A DNA stretch of 64,000 bases from JAPLDP01 sp964628285 (GTDB taxonomy: Bacteria; Bacteroidota; Bacteroidia; Bacteroidales; JAGONC01). The stretch spans positions 1 to 64,000 of the forward strand of contig CAZVNP010000001.1 in NCBI GenBank assembly GCA_964628285.1. The letters are read 5' to 3'. The translations under genes and the position numbers were made by a program. The notes under the pieces were generated by a model. It searched no databases. It was not told the DNA's origin and saw only the letters and a list, made by a program, of their open reading frames with translations. Positions 29,227-38,058 of the stretch are shown one piece after another (position 1 is the stretch's first letter; every line of letters begins with the position of its first letter).

Positions 29227-31401
29227 TCATTCCGCTTTTTCCGTTTTGGCATCAATCAGTATCTCCAGCAATCTGGTGCCGCTGTCGGTGATCACTGTTC
29301 CGGGTCCGAAGATAGCCATCACGCCGTGGTGATATAAAAAATCATAATCCTGTGGTGGTATGACACCGCCCACGATGACCATGATATCCTCGCGGCCCAG
29401 TTTTTTAAGTTCCTCAATGGCTTTGGGGACAAGGGTTTTATGTCCGGCGGCCAGACTGGAGATACCCAGGATATGGACGTCGTTCTCCACGGCTTGACGC
29501 GCTGCTTCTTCAGGAGTCTGGAACAAGGGACCGATATCGACATCGAAGCCGATGTCGGCAAATCCTGATGCCACCACCTTGGAGCCTCTGTCATGGCCGT
29601 CCTGTCCTACCTTGGCGATCATAATTCGGGGCCGGCGTCCTTCCATGGCGGCAAACTGATCAGCCAGCTCACAGGCATGCCTGAAAGGTTCTTGCCCGCC
29701 CACTTCTGAGGAATAAACACCTGCGACGGAGCGTGTCACAGCTTTATACCTGCCGAAGACTTTTTCACAGGCATAGGATATCTCACCGAGGGTAGCTCTT
29801 TTTTTTGCTGCCTCTATGCTTAAGGCCAGGAGATTATCTTCGCCGGAGGCGCAGGCCTGCGTGATCGCTTCCAAAGCACTCTCGACCTCGGCGGCATGGC
29901 GTTCGCTTTTCAGTTTTTGAAGCCTTTTTATCTGCAACTCACGAACAGCCGTATTGTCAATTTCAAGGAATTCGATGGGTTTTTCATTGCCGGTTTTGTA
30001 CTTGTTAACCCCTACAATGATGTCCTGCCTTGAGTCAATGCGAGCCTGTTTGCGGGCGGCAGCTTCTTCTATCTTCATTTTGGGGAAGCCTGTTTCGATG
30101 GCCTTGGCCATGCCTCCGAGATCTTCGATTTCCATGATCAGTTGCCAGGCTCTGTGTGCAATGCTATGGGTGAGGTATTCCAGATAATAGGAGCCGGCCC
30201 AGGGATCGACGGTTTTGCAAATGGCGGTCTCTTCCTGCAGGTATATCTGTGTGTTGCGTGCTATGCGTGCCGAGAAATCGGTGGGCAGGGCGATGGCTTC
30301 GTCCAACGCGTTGGTGTGCAGGGACTGTGTATGTCCCAGGACGGCCGCCAGAGCTTCAACGCAGGTGCGGGTGACGTTATTGAAAGGATCCTGCTCGGTC
30401 AGGCTCCATCCCGAGGTCTGGCAATGCGTGCGCAACGCCATCGACCGTGGATTCTTTGGGTTGAACTGTTTCACTATCCTGGCCCATAACATCCGTGCCG
30501 CACGCATCTTGGCTATCTCCATGAAATGGTTCATGCCGATACCCCAGAAAAAGGATATCCGAGGCGCAAAATCATCGATATCCAGTCCTGCCCGGATGCC
30601 CGTTCTCAGATACTCAAGACCGTCGGCCAGCGTATAAGCCAGCTCGAGATCGGAGGGAGCACCGGCTTCCTCCATGTGATAACCGCTGACACTGATGGAA
30701 TTGAATTTGGGCATGTGACCGGAGATGAATTTGAAAATGTCGGCAATGATCCGCATGGAGGGTTGCGGCGGATAGATGTAAGTATTGCGCACCATAAACT
30801 CTTTCAGGATATCGTTTTGAATGGTGCCGCTCATCTGGTCATATCTGACGCCCTGTTCCAGTGCCGCCACGATATAGAAGGCCAGTACCGGCAGCACGGC
30901 TCCGTTCATGGTCATCGACACTGACATTTTATCAAGGGGTATCTGGTCGAAGAGGATCTTCATATCCAGGATTGAGTCAACGGCCACCCCGGCTTTGCCC
31001 ACATCGCCCACCACACGCGGGTGATCGGAGTCGTAACCCCTGTGTGTGGCCAGATCAAAAGCTACCGACAGACCTTTCTGTCCCGAGGCCAGATTACGGC
31101 GGTAGAAAGCATTCGATTCCTCGGCCGTGGAAAAACCGGCATATTGCCTGATGGTCCAGGGACGCATGACGTACATGGTGGCATAAGGACCTCGTAAAAA
31201 TGGAGGGATACCGGCAGCATAATGCAGATGCTCCATACCCGCCAGGTCATCAGCCGTATAGACGCTTTTTATGGGGATCTGTTCAGGCGTGGACCAGCCT
31301 GCCACGATGCCGTTCTGCTCACACCACTCCCTGCCCCGTAAATATTCTCCGGGAAATGATACAGGATCTATTTTAGTGAAATCAGGTTTCATGGTCTCCA
31401 T
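29227..31401 (-). CDS. mutB: Methylmalonyl-CoA mutase, large (catalytic) subunit
   Basis: Interconverts methylmalonyl-CoA and succinyl-CoA using adenosylcobalamin. Start 31401 (METMKPDFTK) follows the mutA stop by one base; 31392 is an alternative. The TIM-barrel domain (about 30-560) contains PYATMYVMRPWTIRQYAGFS, with the active-site Tyr/Arg region, and LATHRGYDSDHPRV. The B12 domain (about 590-715) has the base-off motif GQDGHDRGSK (His about 601). At 724 residues it matches the family. Together with MutA it forms the heterodimer used in propionate formation or use. Confidence 0.97.
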   Translation of the reverse strand: METMKPDFTKIDPVSFPGEYLRGREWCEQNGIVAGWSTPEQIPIKSVYTADDLAGMEHLHYAAGIPPFLRGPYATMYVMRPWTIRQYAGFSTAEESNAFYRRNLASGQKGLSVAFDLATHRGYDSDHPRVVGDVGKAGVAVDSILDMKILFDQIPLDKMSVSMTMNGAVLPVLAFYIVAALEQGVRYDQMSGTIQNDILKEFMVRNTYIYPPQPSMRIIADIFKFISGHMPKFNSISVSGYHMEEAGAPSDLELAYTLADGLEYLRTGIRAGLDIDDFAPRISFFWGIGMNHFMEIAKMRAARMLWARIVKQFNPKNPRSMALRTHCQTSGWSLTEQDPFNNVTRTCVEALAAVLGHTQSLHTNALDEAIALPTDFSARIARNTQIYLQEETAICKTVDPWAGSYYLEYLTHSIAHRAWQLIMEIEDLGGMAKAIETGFPKMKIEEAAARKQARIDSRQDIIVGVNKYKTGNEKPIEFLEIDNTAVRELQIKRLQKLKSERHAAEVESALEAITQACASGEDNLLALSIEAAKKRATLGEISYACEKVFGRYKAVTRSVAGVYSSEVGGQEPFRHACELADQFAAMEGRRPRIMIAKVGQDGHDRGSKVVASGFADIGFDVDIGPLFQTPEEAARQAVENDVHILGISSLAAGHKTLVPKAIEELKKLGREDIMVIVGGVIPPQDYDFLYHHGVMAIFGPGTVITDSGTRLLEILIDAKTEKAE

Positions 31402-31402
31402 C

Positions 31403-33298
31403 TTATAGCAGAATATGCAACTCCTTTTGATACGCCTCAAGGGTTTGAAGAATATCCGAGCGTACATGAATGAAATGTGCCATGCCGAGGGACTTGAAAT
31501 ATTCCACCTGATCGGCAGGATAACCCGCCAGCACGACAATTTTATCATTCTTAAGCGAGTTGAAAATCTCGGGTACGGTATCCTGATATTCGGCATCGGA
31601 ACTGCACAGGACGATTATTTCAGCGTGAGAACGAAGGCCGGCTTCAATGCCGTCATGGATATTCTTAAAGCCCGTATGGTTGATGATGGTGAATCCGGCA
31701 CATCCGAAGAAATTTCCTGCAAACTGACTTCGTGCCAGTCGCATGGCCATGTTACCATAGGTGAGCATAAAGACGGCCGGGCGGTGGTGTATGGCAGCAT
31801 ACCTGTCGGTTCTGAGCCTGAGCCGTTCGAAGGCGGCGGCACCACGATACAGACGAAGAGGCGCGGCAAAGGTGGCGCCGGCAAGGGGTTCTTCCGTGGC
31901 CAGGTCGTCGGGAGCAGGCTCGTGCGTATCATTTCCTGTGAAATCCGGGTATTGATTAGTCCCCAGAAGGATCTTCTTTCTTTGGGCAATGGCCATGTCG
32001 CGTGCCGAGGCCGTTGCATTAATGCGTGCCTGGATATAGCCGTCCCGGAAAGCGTTAAGAAAACCACCTTGCTTTTCAACGGACAGAAAAAGTTCCCAGG
32101 CTGCCAGGGCTATCGAATGGGTCAGATTTTCAAGATAATAGGAGCCGGCAGCCGGATCCACCACCCTGTGGAGAGAGGCCTCCTCCTTCAGCAGGAGGTG
32201 CTGGTTCAGTGCCATGCGCCGGGAGAGGTCGTCAGGATGTCCGCTGACATGGTCGAAAGGTAAGATGGTCAGGGAATCTGCACCGCCCAGAACGGCTGAC
32301 ATGGCCTCGGTGGCGGAACGTAATACGTTAACATAAGGATCATAAAGGGTCATGTTCCACATGGAGGTGGTGGCATGGATACGCATGGCGGCACTCTTGT
32401 CAGCACCGTGACCATAAGCTCTGACAATGGAGGCCCATAACATCCTGGCGGCTCGCATCCGGGCGATCTCAAAGAAATAGTTGGAGCCGACGGCGAAGTT
32501 AAATGTTATGGCTGCGGCCACCACGCCAGGCTTGAGGCCCCTGCCGGTCAGCTGATGCAGATACTCCACACCGGCCGACAGGCTGAAGGCCAGCTCCTCA
32601 ACAAGTGAAGAACCTGCATGATGGAAATGATGACCGCCAACGGTAATCACCCTGAAATGAGGTACAACCCCGGCATTCTCGATCAGATCCTTGCAGCGGT
32701 CAAAATCGGCCCCCGCAGAATGATAGAAGTTACCGTTTACCACCAGATGCCCTAAGGGATCAAAATGAATGGAAACCGGTACGATCTTGTCAGGAGGAGA
32801 GTCCCTTTTAATTTTTCTTATGACAAGAGGTAGGATGGCGGCAGCTTCTTCGCCACCGGTAAAAACCAATTCAATTTTTCCTGTCAGGAGACCACTGAGG
32901 AGTCGGTCTATATCACGGTCAACGTACCGTTGGTGTTCGTTCAAAATAAAATTGACCGATGTGGCTCCTTTACCGATGAGGGATCCGGCTTCCAGATTGG
33001 CTTCACCCGGATCGTCAACCTCTACAGATTCCCTGATAAACCATTCGTTATTTTCCGTTTTATGTCCCCTGACAAATGGAAAATCATCGGGAAAGGTGTT
33101 CATATGGGTCATCCCTTCCAGATCGGCGGCGAGATAAAATGGTTTTACCTCAAAGCCTTCGCCGGTTTTCCAGATGAGACGGCTGTCATAATCCTGCCCT
33201 TTCAGATCGCTCCGGATCGCTTCGTCCCACTGTTTTCTTGTCACCGGCAGAAAATCCCCGAAAAGCTTCTTTTCCTCTGCATTCTGATTTTGATCCAT
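31403..33298 (-). CDS. mutA: Methylmalonyl-CoA mutase, small subunit
   Basis: The non-catalytic partner of MutB, 631 residues. It has the mutase barrel (LTGRGLKPGVVAAAITFNFA, WNMTLYDPYVNVLRSATEAM) but its C-terminal B12-like domain lacks the D-x-H-x-x-G motif: the equivalent stretch reads YGNMAMRLARSQFAGNFF. That is normal for the small subunit. It lies directly upstream of mutB on the same strand, with essentially no gap, so the two are translationally coupled. No MeaB-type chaperone or epimerase gene is nearby. Confidence 0.95.
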   Translation of the reverse strand: MDQNQNAEEKKLFGDFLPVTRKQWDEAIRSDLKGQDYDSRLIWKTGEGFEVKPFYLAADLEGMTHMNTFPDDFPFVRGHKTENNEWFIRESVEVDDPGEANLEAGSLIGKGATSVNFILNEHQRYVDRDIDRLLSGLLTGKIELVFTGGEEAAAILPLVIRKIKRDSPPDKIVPVSIHFDPLGHLVVNGNFYHSAGADFDRCKDLIENAGVVPHFRVITVGGHHFHHAGSSLVEELAFSLSAGVEYLHQLTGRGLKPGVVAAAITFNFAVGSNYFFEIARMRAARMLWASIVRAYGHGADKSAAMRIHATTSMWNMTLYDPYVNVLRSATEAMSAVLGGADSLTILPFDHVSGHPDDLSRRMALNQHLLLKEEASLHRVVDPAAGSYYLENLTHSIALAAWELFLSVEKQGGFLNAFRDGYIQARINATASARDMAIAQRKKILLGTNQYPDFTGNDTHEPAPDDLATEEPLAGATFAAPLRLYRGAAAFERLRLRTDRYAAIHHRPAVFMLTYGNMAMRLARSQFAGNFFGCAGFTIINHTGFKNIHDGIEAGLRSHAEIIVLCSSDAEYQDTVPEIFNSLKNDKIVVLAGYPADQVEYFKSLGMAHFIHVRSDILQTLEAYQKELHILL

Positions 33299-33448
33299 GA
33301 TAACAAGCCAGGCTTCCGGTCTTTCTCTTGAATCAGACCGGTATGCGAAATTACAATTTATTTGCTGATTAAGTTAATAACTGACGGGTTTGATGACATC
33401 GGGATATATCAGGGGGAGGAGGTTTGGCGTGCCCTGTTGGTTTTATTC

Positions 33449-33456
33449 TATCTTTG
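33449..33456 (+). promoter_or_regulatory. Putative -7 box (TATCTTTG) of the epimerase remnant
   Basis: Exact TAnnTTTG match 17 bases before the ATG of the pseudogene, with a TTGG element about 18 bases further upstream. The promoter appears intact although its gene is broken. Confidence 0.5.
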
Positions 33457-33472
33457 TACCAATCTCTGTTAT

Positions 33473-33604
33473 ATGAAAATACTTATTGCAGGGGCTTCCG
33501 GATTTATCTGACGCAAAAGTGCCTATCCGGAGGTCATATTGAAGGCGGGATTTGTGTTCCGATATTCCTCTGTCAATGAAGCCCTGGCAGATATCACCGG
33601 TTAG
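33473..33604 (+). pseudogene. Internally deleted remnant of a TIGR01777-type sugar-nucleotide epimerase
   Basis: Starting at ATG 33473 the frame reads MKILIAGASGFI, the Rossmann start of an SDR epimerase, then a TGA (33509-33511), and in the same frame YPEVILKAGFVFRYSSVNEA, LADITG and TAG. The last part matches the end of TIGR01777/YfcH-like proteins (PekLleaGFkFryp...eAL). About 250 residues between the two ends are missing. The stop TAG at 33602 overlaps the stop of the opposing 160-residue gene. The 33299-33472 stretch upstream holds nothing else I can support. Confidence 0.75.
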
Positions 33605-34083
33605 GATGATGTGATTAACCCTCTCGGACTATATGTCTTCCAGGCAAACCAGTCAATCATTTCATACCTGATCTTGTCATCCAGCCTGGCAATATCAAAA
33701 TGAAAATCCTGTTGATCATGAAATTTCCAGGGTTCATCAGGCTCATTGTGCTTGCCTCTGAATAATGTGATATGGACCTTGCCGGTCTGATCTGACAGGA
33801 TAAACCGTAACCGCCTTAGAAAAGCGGGTTTCTGTGAAAAATTGACAGCCGAGATCTCGACCAGCTCAAATCCGGATATACCTGCCACGGAATGGGTCCG
33901 GTGGGTGAACTTGTAGTCGGATCCCATGACCTTGTGCAGATCATCGGATGACTTGATCAGTGCATTGAAAAAATTGTCGATGGTTTGATGATAAGTAACA
34001 TAATTGGAACGGATCTTCTCCTGATCAAGGTTAAGCTCCTTTTCTTTCAACCGGTTAATTTCTTCGTCGAGCCAGTGTGACAT
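33601..34083 (-). CDS. Conserved-looking hypothetical protein
   Basis: A 160-residue soluble protein with no signal peptide or membrane segment. It opens with a charged helix (HWLDEEINRLKEKELNLDQEKI) and continues with alternating strands (HSVAGISGFELVEISAVNFS, LRRLRFILSDQTGKVHITLF) ending in a Trp-rich IDWFAWKTYSPRG. The composition looks like a true gene and the ORF is uninterrupted. I do not recognise a family. It stands alone; its stop overlaps that of the epimerase remnant on the other strand. Confidence 0.6.
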   Translation of the reverse strand: MSHWLDEEINRLKEKELNLDQEKIRSNYVTYHQTIDNFFNALIKSSDDLHKVMGSDYKFTHRTHSVAGISGFELVEISAVNFSQKPAFLRRLRFILSDQTGKVHITLFRGKHNEPDEPWKFHDQQDFHFDIARLDDKIRYEMIDWFAWKTYSPRGLITSS

Positions 34084-34188
34084 AGGGCATTGAATTAAAT
34101 GAAGTAAGAAAGTTTAAAAGTACATATATCTTACGATAAAATTACCTGAGACCATGTTAAAATCTATAATTTTTCATGACCTGTCCTT

Positions 34189-36369
34189 TTATTCCACTAT
34201 ATCCATTTCGTCGATCAGATGCCCTGCCTCAGCGACCTTATCGATGACGAAGAGGCAGTATCTTATGTCGAGGCTGATGTTACGGCAGAGGCCGGGGTCA
34301 TACATCAGGTCACTCATGGTGCCTTCCCAGTTGCGGTCGAAGTTGATGCCGATGAGATAGCCGTCGGCATTGAAAACAGGGCTGCCCGAATTACCCCCGG
34401 TGGTGTGGTTGGAAGCGGTGAAACAAACATGCAGAGTGCCATCTGTATCGGCGTAACGACCGTAATCGTGGTGGGTGAATAATTCCTTTAAACGGTTGTT
34501 GACAGCATAATCGTAAACGGTTGTATCCTCCTTTTCCATGACGCCTTTCAATGTCGTAAAAAAATTATATTGCACGGCGTCGCGGGGATCATAGCCTTTA
34601 ATTTGTCCGTAGGTCACACGCATGGTGCCGTTGGCATCGGGATAGAATGGTCTGCCGGTCTCCATTTCCATTTGACCCTGCATATAGATTCTCATCAGGC
34701 TGTCGAGGGTGACATACCCTTTGTTGGTTTGAGGCAGTATGGCGTTTTGGTAATAAAGACCGAGTTCCACAGCCAGGTGATATGCCGGATCCTTCCTGAT
34801 CTTCCTGGCATCGGACGACCGGAAGCGGGCAAGGAAAGATAAGCATTTGTCGGGTGAGACGAACATGGAACGTCTGTAAACCTCATCCGCATAGCGGTGA
34901 AGATCACCCTTATACCTGGATTGTATCATCTTAAGGATTTCCGGCTGCAGCCCGTCACCCGATCCGTTGATATAGGCTGTTAACAGGGTGATGAAAAGCT
35001 CCTTGTCGATGGTGGCATTGTAATTTTTAAAGAAAGATTCGGAGGTATGTTTCAGCCTTTCCACTTCACCTGCTATCAGTGTCTGATCGGGATTGTCGGT
35101 CTCGCAAAACCGACCCAGATTCCTGAAACCATAGGCAAAACGTACTGCCTCGATGCGCATGGCGGCTTCGGAGTAATAATCCTGCGCCAGCCTGAAAGGT
35201 GTCAGCTCCCGGTATACCTCACGAAATGCGGGCAGCAGGGTGCCGTAAGTTGCTTTCCTGACTGGATCCGCATCGGCCCACTGTTGAAAACGGGATTCGA
35301 AATCTCTTTTTTTATCCACCACATGAAAGAGCTGAATGCCCCTGGTCTCACCCATCCACTTTTTCCATGCATTGGCAATGCCCACGTGTTTGGAAGCATA
35401 TTGCAACCTGACCGTTTCACTTTGTTCCATGCCATGAAGGATGATATTGAGAGCCCTGGTCCGCAGATCGATGCGCAGAGGGTTTTCTGTGAGAGCGATC
35501 ATCTGAATGCCGTATGAGGGCAGATATTCCTGGGTAAAACCCGGAAAGCCGAAGATAAAAGTGAAATCACCCGGCTTATAGCCCTGCAGGGATATCCTGA
35601 TATGATTTTTCGGTTTATAGGGGACATTGTCAGCAGAATATTCCGCCGGTTGGTTGTCTTGCCCGGCGTAGATCCTGAACACGGAAAAATCACCCGTATG
35701 CCGGGGCCATACCCAGTTGTCGGTATCACCACCGAAATTACCTATCGAAGCCGGCGGCGCACCGACAAGGCGCACATCCCTGAATACCTCATAAACGAGC
35801 AGGTAGTATTCATTGCCGTAATAAAAGGGTTTGACTTCGGCCCTGTACGGTGTATCTTTAACGGCCTCGCCGGTGATCTTTTCTATGTTACGGGCGATGA
35901 CATCCTGACGCTCCCCTTCTGTCATCATGGCCGTCACACCCACCAGCGCCTGCCCGGTCACCTCCTCCATTCTGATGAGCAACGTACAGGTGAGACCGGC
36001 ATTTGGTAACTCCTCCTCATGGGTGGATGCCCAGAAACCATCGGTGAGGTAATCCCTCTCCACCGTGCTGTGACGCTGTATTGACCCGTAACCACAATGG
36101 TGGTTGGTCAGTACCAATCCTTCATCCGAGACGATCACCCCTGTGCAGCCCCCTCCGAAAATGACGATGGCATCTTTCAGACTCGAATGATTGACACTGT
36201 AAATGTCATCGGCACTGATCCGCAATCCCATGCTCCGCATGTCATAACCATTCAATAATCCCAGCAGCATGGGAATCCACATCCCTTCTTTGGCCAGGAG
36301 AACAGAAACAGGTGACAGAGCCAATGTGACGACTAATAAAACTGAAAGCAAGTACTTTTTCGATGTCAT
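34189..36369 (-). CDS. S46-family dipeptidyl-peptidase (DPP7/DPP11-like)
   Basis: An exported chymotrypsin-fold serine exopeptidase releasing dipeptides from oligopeptides, known from periplasmic peptide users such as Porphyromonas. The 726-residue protein has a signal peptide (about 1-25), the His of the triad in TNHHCGYGSIQ (about 90), the Asp in the GDTDNWVWPRHTGDF region (about 215-225) and the nucleophile in TGGNSGSPVF (Ser about 662). An alpha-helical cap lies between the protease halves. The specificity residue that separates DPP7 (hydrophobic) from DPP11 (acidic) lies just after FDRNWEG; I cannot assign it safely by eye, though the surrounding sequence looks DPP7-like. Confidence 0.92.
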   Translation of the reverse strand: MTSKKYLLSVLLVVTLALSPVSVLLAKEGMWIPMLLGLLNGYDMRSMGLRISADDIYSVNHSSLKDAIVIFGGGCTGVIVSDEGLVLTNHHCGYGSIQRHSTVERDYLTDGFWASTHEEELPNAGLTCTLLIRMEEVTGQALVGVTAMMTEGERQDVIARNIEKITGEAVKDTPYRAEVKPFYYGNEYYLLVYEVFRDVRLVGAPPASIGNFGGDTDNWVWPRHTGDFSVFRIYAGQDNQPAEYSADNVPYKPKNHIRISLQGYKPGDFTFIFGFPGFTQEYLPSYGIQMIALTENPLRIDLRTRALNIILHGMEQSETVRLQYASKHVGIANAWKKWMGETRGIQLFHVVDKKRDFESRFQQWADADPVRKATYGTLLPAFREVYRELTPFRLAQDYYSEAAMRIEAVRFAYGFRNLGRFCETDNPDQTLIAGEVERLKHTSESFFKNYNATIDKELFITLLTAYINGSGDGLQPEILKMIQSRYKGDLHRYADEVYRRSMFVSPDKCLSFLARFRSSDARKIRKDPAYHLAVELGLYYQNAILPQTNKGYVTLDSLMRIYMQGQMEMETGRPFYPDANGTMRVTYGQIKGYDPRDAVQYNFFTTLKGVMEKEDTTVYDYAVNNRLKELFTHHDYGRYADTDGTLHVCFTASNHTTGGNSGSPVFNADGYLIGINFDRNWEGTMSDLMYDPGLCRNISLDIRYCLFVIDKVAEAGHLIDEMDIVE

Positions 36370-36441
36370 AATAAATAAAGATCCGTGTTAAGATATATGC
36401 TTTTTTTTGTCTTGATTGCCTGTTCCCATCTGAGGACGGTT

Positions 36442-36822
36442 TTATTTTCTAACCGCCACACACGATATTTCCACATCGACGTTCATGGGGAGTGCGGCGG
36501 CCTGCATCGCTTCCCGTGCCGGCGGTTCCTCGCCGAAAAAGGTCGCGTAGACCTCGTTGACCTCTTTGTAGATATGGATGTCACTAAGAAAGATAGAGAC
36601 TTTCACTACATGTGAGAAATCCATATCCACCTCTTTAAGAATGGCTCTGATATTTTCCATGATCTGCCTTGTCTGGGATTGAACACTTCCGGTGACCAGT
36701 TCGCCGGTGTAAGGGTTGATGGCTATCTGCCCTGACACATACAGCGTTTCCCCTGCCATGATGGCCTGGCTGTAAGGTGCTATGGGCTTGGGCGCATCGG
36801 AGATATTGACCGCTTTTTTCAT
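36442..36822 (-). CDS. ridA: RidA/YjgF-family enamine/imine deaminase
   Basis: Hydrolyses reactive 2-aminoacrylate and related enamines formed by PLP enzymes. Start 36822 (MKKAVNISDAPKPIAPYSQA) gives the canonical N-terminus and 126 residues; the in-frame extension to 36903 lacks similarity. Family motifs are present: GPYSQA-type APYSQA, YVSGQIAINP, the active-site region around VKVSIFLSDI, and the catalytic Arg in EEPPAREAMQA. It is divergent from the ornithine-cyclodeaminase-like gene, another imine-handling enzyme. Confidence 0.95.
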   Translation of the reverse strand: MKKAVNISDAPKPIAPYSQAIMAGETLYVSGQIAINPYTGELVTGSVQSQTRQIMENIRAILKEVDMDFSHVVKVSIFLSDIHIYKEVNEVYATFFGEEPPAREAMQAAALPMNVDVEISCVAVRK

Positions 36823-36841
36823 AGATTGAAATGACTTTGCA

Positions 36842-36849
36842 CAAAGATA
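36842..36849 (-). promoter_or_regulatory. Putative -7 box (TATCTTTG) for ridA
   Basis: Exact match on the minus strand, 19 bases upstream of the chosen start, which supports start 36822 over 36903. Confidence 0.6.
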
Positions 36850-37000
36850 GAAGAATTTTCTTACAACATGGCAGGGCGTCAGGATGCAGGTGAGTAGCAA
36901 CATTGATTTTATCGGTTGGGTTGTGGAAGCTTCAAACGGATTTTTGCTTACTTTTGGTCTGATTTCATCTTTATTTCATTTTTTAAAATGGAGGTTTATT

Positions 37001-37978
37001 ATGACACTCATCCTCAACCGTAACGATGTCATGTCAGTTCTTACGATGAAGGATTGCATGGACGTGGTGGAAAGGGCTTTTGCCGAGCACACCGGCGGGA
37101 CAGCCGTTCTTCCGCTGCGGACGACCATTGTGCCTGGCGACGGTGTTTCGCTGTACATGCCGGCTTACCTGAAAAACATGAAGGCGCTGGCGTGCAAGGT
37201 AGTCACTGTCTTCAAGGATAACCCGGCGCGTTTCAATCTTCCGGTTGTCATCGGCAAGGTCCTTTTGCAGGATCCCGACAGCGGTGATGTGCTCTGCATC
37301 ATGGACGGAGGGTACCTCACGGCCGTGCGCACGGGTGCTGCCAGCGGGGTGGCGACGAAGTACCTGGCACGGCGTGACAAGGGTCAGGTTGCCGCCATTT
37401 TCGGCAGCGGTGTGCAGGCCCGGCAGCAACTGCTGGCCGTGGCTGTCGCACGCAAATTATCCAGGGCTGTCATTTATGATATCTCCAAAGAAGCCATGGA
37501 CAAGTTCATCGCTGACCTCAGCCCTGCTGTGGATTTTAAGATCACCAAAGCGTCTTCCCCCGACGAGGCCCTTCAGGCCGACATCATCTGCACCGCCTCA
37601 TCGTCGGCAACACCCGTTTTCGACGGTCATAAGGTCAGACCCGGCACCCATATCAACGGTATCGGGAGCCATACTCCCACGGCACGTGAGCTGGACAGTA
37701 CCATCGTCAGCCGCTCCAAATTTATCGGTGATTCGCGCGAAGCCTGCTTCGGCGAAGCAGGTGATATCATCATACCCGTAAGGGAAGGCGTCATCAGCAA
37801 ATCACACTTCTATGCCGAGCTGGGGGAGATCATCACAGGAAAGAAAAAAGGACGTACCGGCGATCAGGAGATCACCCTCTTCAAATCGAACGGCTTGGCC
37901 ATACAGGACACCGCCACGGCCAAACTGGTTTATGATAAAGCAGTGGCCGCCGGCATCGGCACGAACATACCGATTTGA
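37001..37978 (+). CDS. Ornithine cyclodeaminase/mu-crystallin family protein
   Basis: An NAD(P)-dependent enzyme of 325 residues. The start is placed at 37001 because gagg sits just ahead of it and the preceding 39 in-frame codons are unlike the family. The N-terminal part (LPLRTTIVPGDGVSLYMPAY, lysine in ALACKVVTVF) forms the substrate site. The Rossmann part has AAIFGSGVQARQQLLAV, and the GTHINGIGSHTPTARELD segment follows. The family includes ornithine cyclodeaminase, alanine dehydrogenase and imine reductases for pyrroline- or piperideine-2-carboxylate; sequence alone does not separate them. Adjacency to ridA, a hydrolase of related imines, fits an imine-forming or imine-reducing role. 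Confidence 0.88.
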   Translation: MTLILNRNDVMSVLTMKDCMDVVERAFAEHTGGTAVLPLRTTIVPGDGVSLYMPAYLKNMKALACKVVTVFKDNPARFNLPVVIGKVLLQDPDSGDVLCIMDGGYLTAVRTGAASGVATKYLARRDKGQVAAIFGSGVQARQQLLAVAVARKLSRAVIYDISKEAMDKFIADLSPAVDFKITKASSPDEALQADIICTASSSATPVFDGHKVRPGTHINGIGSHTPTARELDSTIVSRSKFIGDSREACFGEAGDIIIPVREGVISKSHFYAELGEIITGKKKGRTGDQEITLFKSNGLAIQDTATAKLVYDKAVAAGIGTNIPI

Positions 37979-38058
37979 CCCGAAACCCGGCCTGACGGCA
38001 GGCAGGCTGTAACCTGTAACCCGCAACGGGTCATTCATGCCATATGGAACCTTTCAGG

